Below, piece after piece: positions 15,433 through 24,078 of a stretch of 38,528 nucleotides of DNA. The position numbers and the translations under genes were made by a program. Under the pieces are notes generated by a model that saw only the letters and a program-made list of their open reading frames with translations, searched no databases and was not told the DNA's origin. The DNA is taken from assembly GCA_900299345.1 (NCBI GenBank), contig OMJM01000029.1, positions 1 to 38,528 of the forward strand. Reading direction: 5' to 3'. The number at the start of each line of letters is the position of its first letter. Position 1 is the stretch's first letter. The DNA comes from a bacterium (GTDB lineage Bacteria > Fibrobacterota > Fibrobacteria > UBA11236).

Positions 15433-17007
15433 ATGCCCGTGAGTCGTCGCAGCAATTTTTTCAGCGTTTCAATTATCTTCGGCGGAGTTTTTTCGCTGTT
15501 CGTGTTGTTTTTTTATTCCTGCTCCTTTGATTCCGGAATTCTTGAGCCTGGACCAAGACCTTTGGGAGATTTTCATGGAGTGGTTGAAGGGGGAATAAAA
15601 ACCACTTACAAGAGTCCCAGGCTTGCGGTCATGTGGCTCTCCATTTATGGCGGGACATCTCTTTGGGAGATCGGTGCAGCGAAGATTGATACCAGTGTGC
15701 CTGGTCGCGCGAGTTTCACGGGAACATTTTCGCATTTTCCCGATGACAGCATCGTGAATTCTGACGAGTTCATTCTGGGTGGTTTGTGGCTCTACGACGA
15801 TTCCAACGGCAATGGCCGTCTCGATTGGAATCCGCCGGCAGAGTACTCGAACACATTGAAAGCCATCCGGCAGGTCAAAACCAGCCTTCTGGCGGACCGA
15901 AAAACACTTTTGAATTATGCCGACACGGATTCCGTTGCCGTTGCAAGTCCAGACACTTTTTTGATCCGGACGGGTCGGCTTTTTTCAACGGGATCCACCT
16001 CAGCGGAAATTTCCAACACCGATTCGTCAGGGAAAGTATGGGATTGGAAGACTCTCTTGGGAGCCCGATTTAGGGTGTTATTCCGGCCAAACAAATGGGA
16101 GCGTTTTTTCAACCCGGATGGCAAATTGTCTTCCGGGGATTTCCTGTATACGAACAATGGACTCGATACGCTGGTCACTGCCTGTCAACTCCGACGTTAT
16201 CGAGTCCGTGCCGCATCCAAAGGCGATTTTGCGCAAGCTTTGGAAAAAGCGACGTTACACGAAGCGTTGCTCGATTCCCTGACGAAACTGGCTCAAACGC
16301 AAATAAGCGCATTTTGGCGGGATAACAGGAGCAACTCCCTTTCCGAAAACATCTTAGGTCGTTCGGATGAGGATTATATTACTTACTTCCAAAGCGGTAT
16401 GCCTTTGCAAGCGATCCAGGAAGCGGAGAAAGCAAGTGCCTTTTCCTTTTCAAAAAAGGACGGTTTGGGCGTTGGTTTTAATCTGATCGTGTGTACAAAA
16501 GACGGAAATTGCGCCTCCAAACAATGGGACGCAGGTGTTGTGGTGAAGGATTACGTTGCGCCTGTTTTTAGTCTGCCAGGGACCGCAATCCTTCTTTCAT
16601 TTGATGGTATTAAAACTAAAGTGGATTCTTCCATTAGCTTGAGTATATACCAGAATAAATATGATTGTGCATGTGACGACAGGAAGGCTTTAACTCTTGT
16701 TTCACCTACCAACACGGAATTGGGGTTGTGTTCCGCCGCTTATGGAACATTCAAACTGACTACGATCGACAGCGCATCGTTTTCGTATTCCACGGATACT
16801 CTTTCCATGAGAATCCGCTTTGTATTGCTTTCAAAAGCTACGGAATCAATACCGACGAAATACAAGCTCCTGATGGATGTTGCTGACAGACGGACCAGTC
16901 ATCCGGATTCCATGCGCTATTATGCCACTCCCAGCGAGGCAAGTGGATTCGATTTTGAACCATCCCTTAATGCCTTTCCTGATACTGGCCGCGAAAGCTT
17001 TAGGTGA
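15433..17007 (+). CDS. Large putative lipoprotein or exported protein at head of sigma/caspase locus
   Basis: No family recognised. The 524-residue product has a basic start, a hydrophobic segment at about 9-27 and a possible lipobox FYSC with Cys30. The -3 residue is not typical, so simple secretion or membrane anchoring is also possible. Residues 122-131 (DDSNGNGRLD) match a calcium-loop pattern. Two Cys pairs lie in the C-terminal half. The rest is beta-rich and Ser/Thr/Asp-rich, as in envelope proteins. It ends 4 bases before the GTG of the ECF sigma gene, so both belong to one transcript. It could be the sensor or the surface target of that regulatory unit; that is inference. Confidence 0.68.
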   Translation: MPVSRRSNFFSVSIIFGGVFSLFVLFFYSCSFDSGILEPGPRPLGDFHGVVEGGIKTTYKSPRLAVMWLSIYGGTSLWEIGAAKIDTSVPGRASFTGTFSHFPDDSIVNSDEFILGGLWLYDDSNGNGRLDWNPPAEYSNTLKAIRQVKTSLLADRKTLLNYADTDSVAVASPDTFLIRTGRLFSTGSTSAEISNTDSSGKVWDWKTLLGARFRVLFRPNKWERFFNPDGKLSSGDFLYTNNGLDTLVTACQLRRYRVRAASKGDFAQALEKATLHEALLDSLTKLAQTQISAFWRDNRSNSLSENILGRSDEDYITYFQSGMPLQAIQEAEKASAFSFSKKDGLGVGFNLIVCTKDGNCASKQWDAGVVVKDYVAPVFSLPGTAILLSFDGIKTKVDSSISLSIYQNKYDCACDDRKALTLVSPTNTELGLCSAAYGTFKLTTIDSASFSYSTDTLSMRIRFVLLSKATESIPTKYKLLMDVADRRTSHPDSMRYYATPSEASGFDFEPSLNAFPDTGRESFR

Positions 17008-17011
17008 ACCT

Positions 17012-17589
17012 GTGACGCGCATTCAATCGCCACCCCTCCTTTCTTTGCCGGTTGATACTCCTTCAGCTGGTGAAGATGGCTTGGAAGAGCTCTTCCGGAA
17101 ATATTCCAGCATGGTGTTCCGCATTTGTCTGCGCTACACCAAGAACAGGGAAGATGCCGAGGACATGGTCTCTGAAGTGTTCATGAAGGTCAGTCGCGGC
17201 ATGGAAGATTACCGGGGTGACGCAAAGCCCATGGTATGGATTTACCCCGGATTGCGGTAAACCATTGCTTGGATCATCTTCGTGGGCGGAAATCCAAGAA
17301 TGAGCTGGATCTTGAAGACTTGGACACTCAAGCGTTGCACACGTTGGACGCTCACGGTGACCGGTGTCTTGCGAAGGTCACTCTGGAGCGTATTCTGGGG
17401 AAAATCAACCCAAATACGCGAAAAATTCTTTTTTTGAGCCATGTTGAGGGTCTCACACATGGCGAAATTGCGAAAATTCTTGGAGTTACTCGTGAGGCTG
17501 TAACGAAGAAGTTGCACCGGTTTTCGGAAGAGATGAAAAAAAAGGAAAAAAATTGGGTTGATGCAGGCGAAATAGCACGATCCGGTTGA
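17012..17589 (+). pseudogene. ECF sigma factor interrupted by a frameshift in region 2
   Basis: Two overlapping frames together make one ECF sigma-70 factor. The first, from GTG 17012 with TAGGTG as ribosome-binding site, encodes region 2 (LEELFRKYSSMVFRICLRYT, then DAEDMVSEVFMKV) and stops at 17260 after MVWIYPGLR. The -1 frame resumes with RIAVNHCLDHLRGRKSK, the expected end of region 2, then region 4 with a helix-turn-helix (LTHGEIAKILGVTREAVTKKL), ending at 17589. The break is at a run of four C near 17244-17247. Removing two bases or adding one restores a normal factor. It may be an assembly error, a real mutation or a slip site. Confidence 0.85.
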
Positions 17590-17693
17590 TAGGATGGCTT
17601 TTTGAACGGAATTCGCAAATAAAAATCCCGATGAAGTGTCCCTTTTTGGCGAAAACAATCGTCTTAGTCAGTTAGGGAACAAAAGGATCTATC

Positions 17694-18437
17694 GTGAAAA
17701 AAAGACCTTCATTCTTTAAAATTGAACAGTATTTGGCAGGTGAGCTGAATGCTGCTGAAGTACGTGAATTTGAGATCCAACTTGAGACCGATCCTGGTCT
17801 AAAGAGGTATGTGCAACTCCAAAAAGGGTTGCGCTACGATGCTTCGACGACCATTGTGCAAACTCAGTTGCGCCCAGCTATGGGAGGCTTTGTTTTATCC
17901 AAGGCATGGAAGCGCATTGGTGAGAGATTGTCCCCTGTTTTCCCCCCTCAAGTGGCTTGGGCCATGGGGCTGTGTCTTTTGGCTGGTGCCGTTTTAGTTC
18001 TTTTCAGGCCTGAGAGTCTCTCAGTAGATTCTTCGGAGTCGGATTTTACGGCGAAAGGTGCCAGTGTTCCCTTTTTCCTCACTGTCGGTGGGAATGATAT
18101 TCAACCCGATCAATCAGGAACCGCGAGTGCTGGTGATACAATGAATTTTGTCTATCGCAGCTTGGCGGGACTTCATGTGCAGATTTGGTATCAGGATGAT
18201 GGCGGAGCATTGCAGTCTTATCTGGCTCCGTCCAATTCTTCGTCTTCATGGAAGGCCGCTTCCGCGTGGCGGGAAGCCAATCAGAAGGTGGTCCTTTCGT
18301 CCGACTGGAACAAGGAGTCCGTCTGGATCGTGTGGTCGGATCATGGTTTTACCTCTCAAGAGGCCAAGAAGGCACTTGAGGGTGGCCGTGCAGATGGAAT
18401 CCAAAAGACTGTGTTTCATTTCACACGGAGCCGGTAA
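17694..18437 (+). CDS. Membrane-anchored anti-sigma-like protein
   Basis: The GTG at 17694 follows AAGGA. The 247-residue product has a cytoplasmic N-terminus whose start (FKIEQYLAGEL, then FEIQLETDPGLKRYV) resembles the helical anti-sigma domain but lacks the His-Cys-Cys zinc ligands. One membrane helix spans about 87-104. A periplasmic domain of about 140 residues follows with conserved-looking GDTMNFVYRS and QIWYQDDGGALQSYLAP. That domain recalls those next to caspase genes in other bacteria; this is from memory and unproven. Its position right after an ECF sigma gene supports an anti-sigma role. It starts about 104 bases after the sigma gene and ends 11 bases before the caspase gene. Confidence 0.7.
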   Translation: MKKRPSFFKIEQYLAGELNAAEVREFEIQLETDPGLKRYVQLQKGLRYDASTTIVQTQLRPAMGGFVLSKAWKRIGERLSPVFPPQVAWAMGLCLLAGAVLVLFRPESLSVDSSESDFTAKGASVPFFLTVGGNDIQPDQSGTASAGDTMNFVYRSLAGLHVQIWYQDDGGALQSYLAPSNSSSSWKAASAWREANQKVVLSSDWNKESVWIVWSDHGFTSQEAKKALEGGRADGIQKTVFHFTRSR

Positions 18438-18448
18438 GGATTTTTGTG

Positions 18449-20059
18449 ATGAAAACAGTTTTGCGCATGCTTTTGATCGGCGTGGCGGTGTTCGTGGCAT
18501 CGCCCGCGTGGTCCAGTGTGCAAAGGCTGGCGCTTCTTGTTGGGAGCGACAGGGGCCTTCGCGGCGAACCCGTTCTTAAGTATGCAGATAGGGATGCCCG
18601 GCAGTTGGCCGAGGTATTGGGAAATTCAGGCACCTTCGACAAGGACGGGATTTATATCCTGCCGAATCCTTCTTTGGGAGAAGTGCGGTCGACGCTTCAA
18701 GAGGTCCGGGATCGCATTCACAAGATTGCCAAGTCTGGAAACGAAAGCGTGCTGCTGGTCTACCTCTCTGGGCACGGTCGAAGTGGTTCCGTTCATATTT
18801 CAGGACAGCGTTTGACCATCGATGAAATACGTGAGTACTTGGGTTCGTTGGAATCCGGTTTGAAAATTTTGATCGTGGATGCCTGCGAATCCGGTGATCT
18901 ACTTCGTCAAAAGGGCGGTCAGGTTGTGGAAACCCGCCAGGTTGAAGCGGACGATCGTCTTGAGGCCCACGGTACCATAGTTTTGAGCGCGAGCGCTCAA
19001 GGTGAAGAGGCTCAGGAGTCTGAAAAATATCAGGGGTCTGTTTTTACGCACCATATCATCAATGGTCTGCAAGGCATGGCCGACTATAACGGTGACAAGG
19101 AAGTTTCCCTGTGGGAAATGTTCCACTATGCGCGTGCCAGCACGCAAGCTGAAAAAATTCTGGGTCAACAGGGGCGCCAGAACCCGAGTTTCGATTTTGA
19201 CGTTGTGGGGCGTTCTGATTTCCCCATCGCGTATCTGTCGAAAAACCGGTCTCGTTTAGTGCTGCGTGATTTCCCCAGCGTGCCGCTGGAAGTTTATTCT
19301 GCGGGCGGCATGGAGTTGAAGAATCAGTTGTGGCTTACCGGACGAAAAGAAGTGGTGTTGCAACTGCCTTCGAACGACTATATCCTCGCCTTCGACGACG
19401 GCGACCAGGTGCGTCTTGCAGAAGCGGATCTTTCCCACTCTTCCGAAAAGGTTTTGACTCCCAAGGCGTTTCAAGCCAAGCAACGTTCCTTGGTTTATTC
19501 AAAGGGCGGTCGCGCCCTCAGTGATCAGGGGATTCAGGCCACGTTGGGTGACAATAATCCGGCGGGAGATGGCGTGTCCATGTTCGGAGGCGTGGACTAT
19601 GTGTATCGTGCGGGCAAGTACAAGCAGCTTGCCGGCATCGGTTATGGGACTGGAACTTTTGCGAATTCCGACTTGCAGATCGACCGCAAGTTCTTTTCCG
19701 CTTCTTATGGCGTAGAGCGGTCTTTGTTTCGGAAAATCCGCTGGCAGATGCTGGCAGGACCGCAATTCAAATATTTCTTCGTAAAGCAGCACATGGTGAA
19801 CAAGGTTTTGGAAGGACAGCCTGAAGAGATCGCCAAATCCTATGGCCAGATTAGCACGTCCTCCTATTCCCAGATTTTCCAATTGTCCATGCCGCTCGAA
19901 TTGGAAACCGAGATTGGCGGACGCATCCCTGCGTGGTTGTCTGTTTCTGTTTCCCCGTTCCATCAGGTTTGGTATAAGGATGCTGGTTTACAACTACAGT
20001 CGCATTTGAGTTTCCAACCGTTGGTGAATGTGTCTTTGGGCAAGCACTTCGGTTTCTAG
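18449..20059 (+). CDS. Exported caspase-like (C14) protease fused to a C-terminal beta-barrel domain
   Basis: The ATG at 18449 (after AAGGA) gives 536 residues; a GTG three bases earlier is possible. A signal peptide covers residues 1-23. A caspase p20-like domain spans about 24-260 with the catalytic dyad His109 (LSGHGRSG) and Cys146 (IVDACESGD), and the acidic ADYNGDKEVSLWE that follows in this family. A linker of beta-rich sequence covers about 265-350. The last 180 or so residues alternate polar and hydrophobic residues and end GKHFGF, like a barrel protein with a BAM signal. So the protease would sit in the periplasm or at the cell surface, tethered to the outer membrane. It is followed by a terminator. 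Confidence 0.85.
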   Translation: MKTVLRMLLIGVAVFVASPAWSSVQRLALLVGSDRGLRGEPVLKYADRDARQLAEVLGNSGTFDKDGIYILPNPSLGEVRSTLQEVRDRIHKIAKSGNESVLLVYLSGHGRSGSVHISGQRLTIDEIREYLGSLESGLKILIVDACESGDLLRQKGGQVVETRQVEADDRLEAHGTIVLSASAQGEEAQESEKYQGSVFTHHIINGLQGMADYNGDKEVSLWEMFHYARASTQAEKILGQQGRQNPSFDFDVVGRSDFPIAYLSKNRSRLVLRDFPSVPLEVYSAGGMELKNQLWLTGRKEVVLQLPSNDYILAFDDGDQVRLAEADLSHSSEKVLTPKAFQAKQRSLVYSKGGRALSDQGIQATLGDNNPAGDGVSMFGGVDYVYRAGKYKQLAGIGYGTGTFANSDLQIDRKFFSASYGVERSLFRKIRWQMLAGPQFKYFFVKQHMVNKVLEGQPEEIAKSYGQISTSSYSQIFQLSMPLELETEIGGRIPAWLSVSVSPFHQVWYKDAGLQLQSHLSFQPLVNVSLGKHFGF

Positions 20060-20079
20060 AGAACTCTCGGATCCACTTT

Positions 20080-20111
20080 AAAAAGACCTTCTCAAACGAG
20101 AAGGTCTTTTT
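20080..20111. terminator. Bidirectional intrinsic terminator after the caspase gene
   Basis: A perfect 14-base inverted repeat (20080-20093 with 20098-20111) with an AAAC loop and A/T runs on both sides. It lies between the convergent caspase and Wzi-like genes and closes the transcript that includes the sigma factor locus. Confidence 0.93.
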
Positions 20112-20149
20112 ATTTATGCACCCGTAATGTGATTTTGAAATGGGAGCTT

Positions 20150-21802
20150 CTAATATCGGAAGCGGACTTCGCCGAATGCTGTTGGAGTGGCGAGTGACGT
20201 GCCGGGTTTGCCTTTCCAGTTGTCCACCCACAATCCACCGGCCCCACCCTTGAGCTGAACGAACCGGTGCCATGACCAATTCGCTGAAAGCATCAGCTCA
20301 TGACGGTTTTCCACATCCAGATCCAGGAATTTTTTGAGATCGCTATCTGCCTTCGAGTCATGCACGTCGAAAATGGAACTTCCGGGTGATTTCAGGTCAC
20401 GTTGTCTAAAATGCCATTCAATTGTCCCTTCAATATTCCACGGCAAGGGGAAATTACAGGAGGTTGACACCGTCCGCGAGTTTGGCGGCAGCGAACTGCC
20501 CAGCAAAGCTCCATAGTTTTGCATGGCCGTGTTATGCCGGTGGTGTCCATAGACCCACGGGTCCACCTGGGCGTATTCGAAGTGCCATTCGGAAGGAAGA
20601 GCGAAAGGATCCTGCCACGAACCGCCCGCTACGAACGAGAATTTGTTGCCCCAGAAATCCAGCGGTGGGCCGCTGAAATCGTCCAGCAAAAACTCCCCGT
20701 AGAGCCGACCACGTCCCCTCCAGATCCACTCTGCATCCAAGGACAGGGCGGAATTGTCGAGATCCCCTCCCGCGTGTTCCGCGAATTTCAGCGGCACGGC
20801 GGGGAGAAAGATCGCCCACTCCGGTGTGCGCGTTCCGATGGTGAGTATTTCCGTGGCTCCCAGCCGGAATGCACCAAGGCGTACTTGCAGGCGGTGTGCG
20901 ACCAATAACGCCGCGGAATCACTCCACATGCCTTTGCGCTGGGCGATAAGCTTCACATATTCCCATCGTCCTGCAGTGACCCTCAGGCGTATTTGCGGCA
21001 AAGGAGGGCCTTCTCCGGGATAGCGGTATCCTCGCCGGTAACCGCGGGGGAACGTGGAATCCGAGCCGTTAAATCCCACCGTATCGCTTTTAGCGAGTGA
21101 GTCTGCAACCCAGAAAAAGGGATGATTACTCAAAGTGGTGTGCTGCCAGTAGCCTGGTCCCCACACGTTCCAATCTTGTCCCACTTCCAGCTTGAGGTGT
21201 TGTTCACCCACGCCTGCCACCATGCGGAAGCCATCAAAAGTGCTGACGGTTTGGGGAATGCCCTTTTGTCCCTCACGATTGGTGTTGTAAGGCAGGCCGT
21301 GCTGCGGGTCATACGTGGCGAGAAAGCGTGGCTCAGGGCTGCGCTCCATGCCAACAGTGGCGCTAGTAGTGACATAGGCCCAATCGTCGTAAGTGGCTTG
21401 CGCATTCGGCGTGAAACTTCCGAACGCGTAGAGTTCCGACGAAGGGAGGGAGTCCCGGTAATAGACTCCGGTGAAATATTCCGCCCCACCAAGTACGGTA
21501 AACGACGAATCCTCGTAATGCAGCCTTGTCCCTTGGCGCTTGCGGACGGGATCGAACTCGTTCAGAAAATGGTTCAAACGGGAGCGATCCCAGGAGTTTA
21601 GCAAGGAATCTTTTTGCCGGGCCTGTACGAGCACTTCGGCAATCTCGGATGCATCGCGTGGCAAGGTGCTGAGGAATCCGGGTGTCACCAGGCCTTTTTC
21701 TTCCAATCGGCGCAGGAAGTTCGTCACGGGATGCGAAACTTCAACTGGCATGCCGAAAAGGGCACGGCAGAGGAGCAGTAAAGCAGCGGTTTTAAGGCGC
21801 AT
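20150..21802 (-). CDS. Capsule-assembly Wzi-like outer-membrane protein
   Basis: Wzi-like proteins are 18-strand outer-membrane barrels that bind surface polysaccharide in Gram-negative bacteria. The 550-residue product has a signal peptide (residues 1-17) and the characteristic QDWNVWGPGYWQHTTLSNHP block near residue 205, with many aromatic, alternating strands, and it ends FGEVRFRY as a barrel should. The family call rests on this pattern. No capsule gene cluster is adjacent, so its ligand is unknown. It is convergent with the caspase gene across a terminator and divergent from hemE with about 76 bases between the starts. Confidence 0.75.
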   Translation of the reverse strand: MRLKTAALLLLCRALFGMPVEVSHPVTNFLRRLEEKGLVTPGFLSTLPRDASEIAEVLVQARQKDSLLNSWDRSRLNHFLNEFDPVRKRQGTRLHYEDSSFTVLGGAEYFTGVYYRDSLPSSELYAFGSFTPNAQATYDDWAYVTTSATVGMERSPEPRFLATYDPQHGLPYNTNREGQKGIPQTVSTFDGFRMVAGVGEQHLKLEVGQDWNVWGPGYWQHTTLSNHPFFWVADSLAKSDTVGFNGSDSTFPRGYRRGYRYPGEGPPLPQIRLRVTAGRWEYVKLIAQRKGMWSDSAALLVAHRLQVRLGAFRLGATEILTIGTRTPEWAIFLPAVPLKFAEHAGGDLDNSALSLDAEWIWRGRGRLYGEFLLDDFSGPPLDFWGNKFSFVAGGSWQDPFALPSEWHFEYAQVDPWVYGHHRHNTAMQNYGALLGSSLPPNSRTVSTSCNFPLPWNIEGTIEWHFRQRDLKSPGSSIFDVHDSKADSDLKKFLDLDVENRHELMLSANWSWHRFVQLKGGAGGLWVDNWKGKPGTSLATPTAFGEVRFRY

Positions 21803-21878
21803 GGGAGCTTATAAGGTAACTCCCCATATTGGCCAAAAAACGCAGATTTGAAGTCGATAATCGCTACATTGCGTTTCC

Positions 21879-22949
21879 ATGACTTCTTCGCTTTCACAGT
21901 CGCGGCCATCCCGTGCTGAAGGTTTTGTCCATCCGTTTTTGGAAGCGGCCCAAGGCCGCGCCCCCGCGCGGCCCCCGGTGTGGATCATGCGCCAGGCCGG
22001 GCGCTATCTGCCCGACTACCGTCGCGTTCGCAAGTTGTTTCCCAGCTTCCTCGATTTTTGCCGCTCACCGGAACACGTGGCCGAGGTTACGGTACAACCC
22101 GTGGATCAAATCGGTGTGGATGCGGCGATACTCTTTTCCGACATCCTCGTGCTGCTTCCCCCCATGGGATTGCATCTGGAATTCGTGGAAGGCGAGGGAC
22201 CGGTGGTGCGCAATCCGGTGCGCGATGCCGCCGCGATTGATGCCATGCCGGATCGAGATGTGAATGCGGAACTCAACTACGTGTTTCGCGGCATTCAAAT
22301 GACCTTGCATGATCTGGCAGGTTACGTGCCCTTGATCGGATTCGCGGGCGGGCCATTCACGGTGGCCTCCTACATGGTAGAGGGTGGCTCTTCAAAGGAA
22401 CTGGCGAAACTCAAAGGATTGATGTTCTCCAATCCCAATGCTTATCACCGCCTGTTGGAAAAACTGTCCGCGATCACAGGCGCGTATCTCTGCGAACAAA
22501 TCCGGCAGGGTGTTCACGCGGTGACGATTATGGATTCATGGGCTGGGTATCTGAGCCCAAAGGATTACCGCGAATTCGTGCAACCACATACAAGGTCGGT
22601 GATCGCCTACGTCAAGGCGCAATTCCCCAACGTACCCGTGGTTCACTATGCCAATGGCGCGCCGACGTTGCTTGACGATTTTGTGAAATTAGGCGTAGAC
22701 GTGGTGGGGTTGGATTGGCGGGTGGAACTGTCTCGCGCTTTCAAGGCGCATCCCGGACAAGTGTTCCAGGGCAACCTCGATCCCTGCTATTTGTTTTCTT
22801 CGCCGGAGAAAATTGCGGCCAAAGTGGGGGAGATGAAAACCGAGATCGGGAATCGTCCCCACATCTGGAATCTCGGCCATGGTATCCTGCCAGAAACGCC
22901 GGTGGAAAATGCCCGCGCTTTCGTGCAAGCCGTGCACGGCGAGTTATAA
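21879..22949 (+). CDS. hemE: Uroporphyrinogen decarboxylase
   Basis: HemE removes the four acetate carboxyls of uroporphyrinogen III to give coproporphyrinogen III in heme synthesis. The 356-residue product has the usual length. The family signature PVWIMRQAGRYLPDYR is present near residue 34, with the second motif GFAGGPFTVASYMVEGG near 163. No strong ribosome-binding site precedes the ATG, and only about 76 bases separate it from the divergent Wzi-like gene. The last codons overlap the queA stop by 6 bases on the opposite strand. No other heme gene is in the window. Confidence 0.97.
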   Translation: MTSSLSQSRPSRAEGFVHPFLEAAQGRAPARPPVWIMRQAGRYLPDYRRVRKLFPSFLDFCRSPEHVAEVTVQPVDQIGVDAAILFSDILVLLPPMGLHLEFVEGEGPVVRNPVRDAAAIDAMPDRDVNAELNYVFRGIQMTLHDLAGYVPLIGFAGGPFTVASYMVEGGSSKELAKLKGLMFSNPNAYHRLLEKLSAITGAYLCEQIRQGVHAVTIMDSWAGYLSPKDYREFVQPHTRSVIAYVKAQFPNVPVVHYANGAPTLLDDFVKLGVDVVGLDWRVELSRAFKAHPGQVFQGNLDPCYLFSSPEKIAAKVGEMKTEIGNRPHIWNLGHGILPETPVENARAFVQAVHGEL

Positions 22950-24011
22950 AATCAACATCGCGTCGCCATAACTGAACAGGCGGAAGTCACGTCGGATGGC
23001 TTCGGCATAGGCGGCCTTGGCCCTTTCCAAGCCGATGAGCCCGCTGACCAGCATGAACAGCGTGGAACGCGGCCAGTGAAAATTGGTCAGCAACGCGTCC
23101 ACCGTTTTCCACGAATAACCGGGCCGGATATACAACCGGGTTTCCCCGCTTTGCGCGTGCAGAACACCGCGCTCGTCCCCGCAGGTTTCCAGCACGCGGG
23201 AGGCGGTGGTGCCGACCGCGAAGATACGTCCACCGGAGGCATGGACCTCGTTGAGATTTTGTGCGGACTGCGAGGAGAGCGAATACACCTCCGAATGCAT
23301 GGGGTGATCTTCGGCCCGTTCGGTCTGCACGGGGCGGAATGTTCCCGCCCCGACATGCAAGGTCAGCTTGGCGATTGTCACTCCGTTCTTCTCTGCTTGC
23401 TCCAGCATTTCGGGAGAGAAGTGCAGTGACGCCGTGGGTGCAGCCACGGAACCCAAATTTTCCGCAAAGATGCTTTGATAGCGTTCCGCATCCGTTGTAT
23501 CCGGGGTTCTGCGGATGTAGGGCGGCAGGGGGATTTCGCCGTGTCTCTCGAGTTGAGTAAAGAAAGCTTCGCCGCTGCAATCGAAACGGATGACTCGCTC
23601 GCCTTCTGGCAGAATTTCCACGACTTCGGCGGTGAAATCTGGTGAAAATTCGATCTGTTTTCCGACTATCAGTTTGCGTCCGGGTTTTGCCATGCATTCC
23701 CAAACAGCAGCTTCATGGGTTCTTGGTTTCAGGAGGAGTAACTCGCATACCGCTCCACCCTCGATGCGGCCGTGCAAGCGTGCCCGCAAGACCTTGGTGT
23801 CGTTCAGGGCCAGCGCATCACCGGGTTTGAGTATTCGGATCAAATCCTTAGTCTGTCCGAACGCCCAGCCTTCGGGTTCCACGGGCAGGGGAAAATCATC
23901 CGGCAGTTTCCCTTTTTTGGCGATGACCATGAGCCTTGCCTCACCACGTGGGGCAGGATGGAGCGCAATTTGGCTTTCCGGAAAGGAAAAGTCGAAATCG
24001 GAGGTCAGCAT
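22944..24011 (-). CDS. queA: S-adenosylmethionine:tRNA ribosyltransferase-isomerase QueA
   Basis: QueA adds the cyclopentenyl-type ring to preQ1 in tRNA, forming epoxyqueuosine. The 355-residue product has the family length. It has the typical start DFDFSFPESQIALHPAPRGEARLMV in shortened form, the LNDTKVLRARLHG block near 84-96, the HVGAGTF motif and a C-terminal TNFHWPRSTLFMLVS. It is convergent with hemE, with the two stop codons overlapping, so their messages are antisense at the ends. The other queuosine genes are not in this window. Confidence 0.97.
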   Translation of the reverse strand: MLTSDFDFSFPESQIALHPAPRGEARLMVIAKKGKLPDDFPLPVEPEGWAFGQTKDLIRILKPGDALALNDTKVLRARLHGRIEGGAVCELLLLKPRTHEAAVWECMAKPGRKLIVGKQIEFSPDFTAEVVEILPEGERVIRFDCSGEAFFTQLERHGEIPLPPYIRRTPDTTDAERYQSIFAENLGSVAAPTASLHFSPEMLEQAEKNGVTIAKLTLHVGAGTFRPVQTERAEDHPMHSEVYSLSSQSAQNLNEVHASGGRIFAVGTTASRVLETCGDERGVLHAQSGETRLYIRPGYSWKTVDALLTNFHWPRSTLFMLVSGLIGLERAKAAYAEAIRRDFRLFSYGDAMLIL

Positions 24012-24078
24012 GGGGTTGGAAAACTAGCAGGAGCCAAGGCTGTGCAGGGATATATTTGAAGTGTACCGGAGGTGTCCT

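Noticed and set aside
17236-17589. The downstream sigma half as an independent gene with its own ATG
   Set aside because: Its start codon falls inside region 2 with no ribosome-binding site, and its first residues complete the upstream half; it is part of one frameshifted gene.
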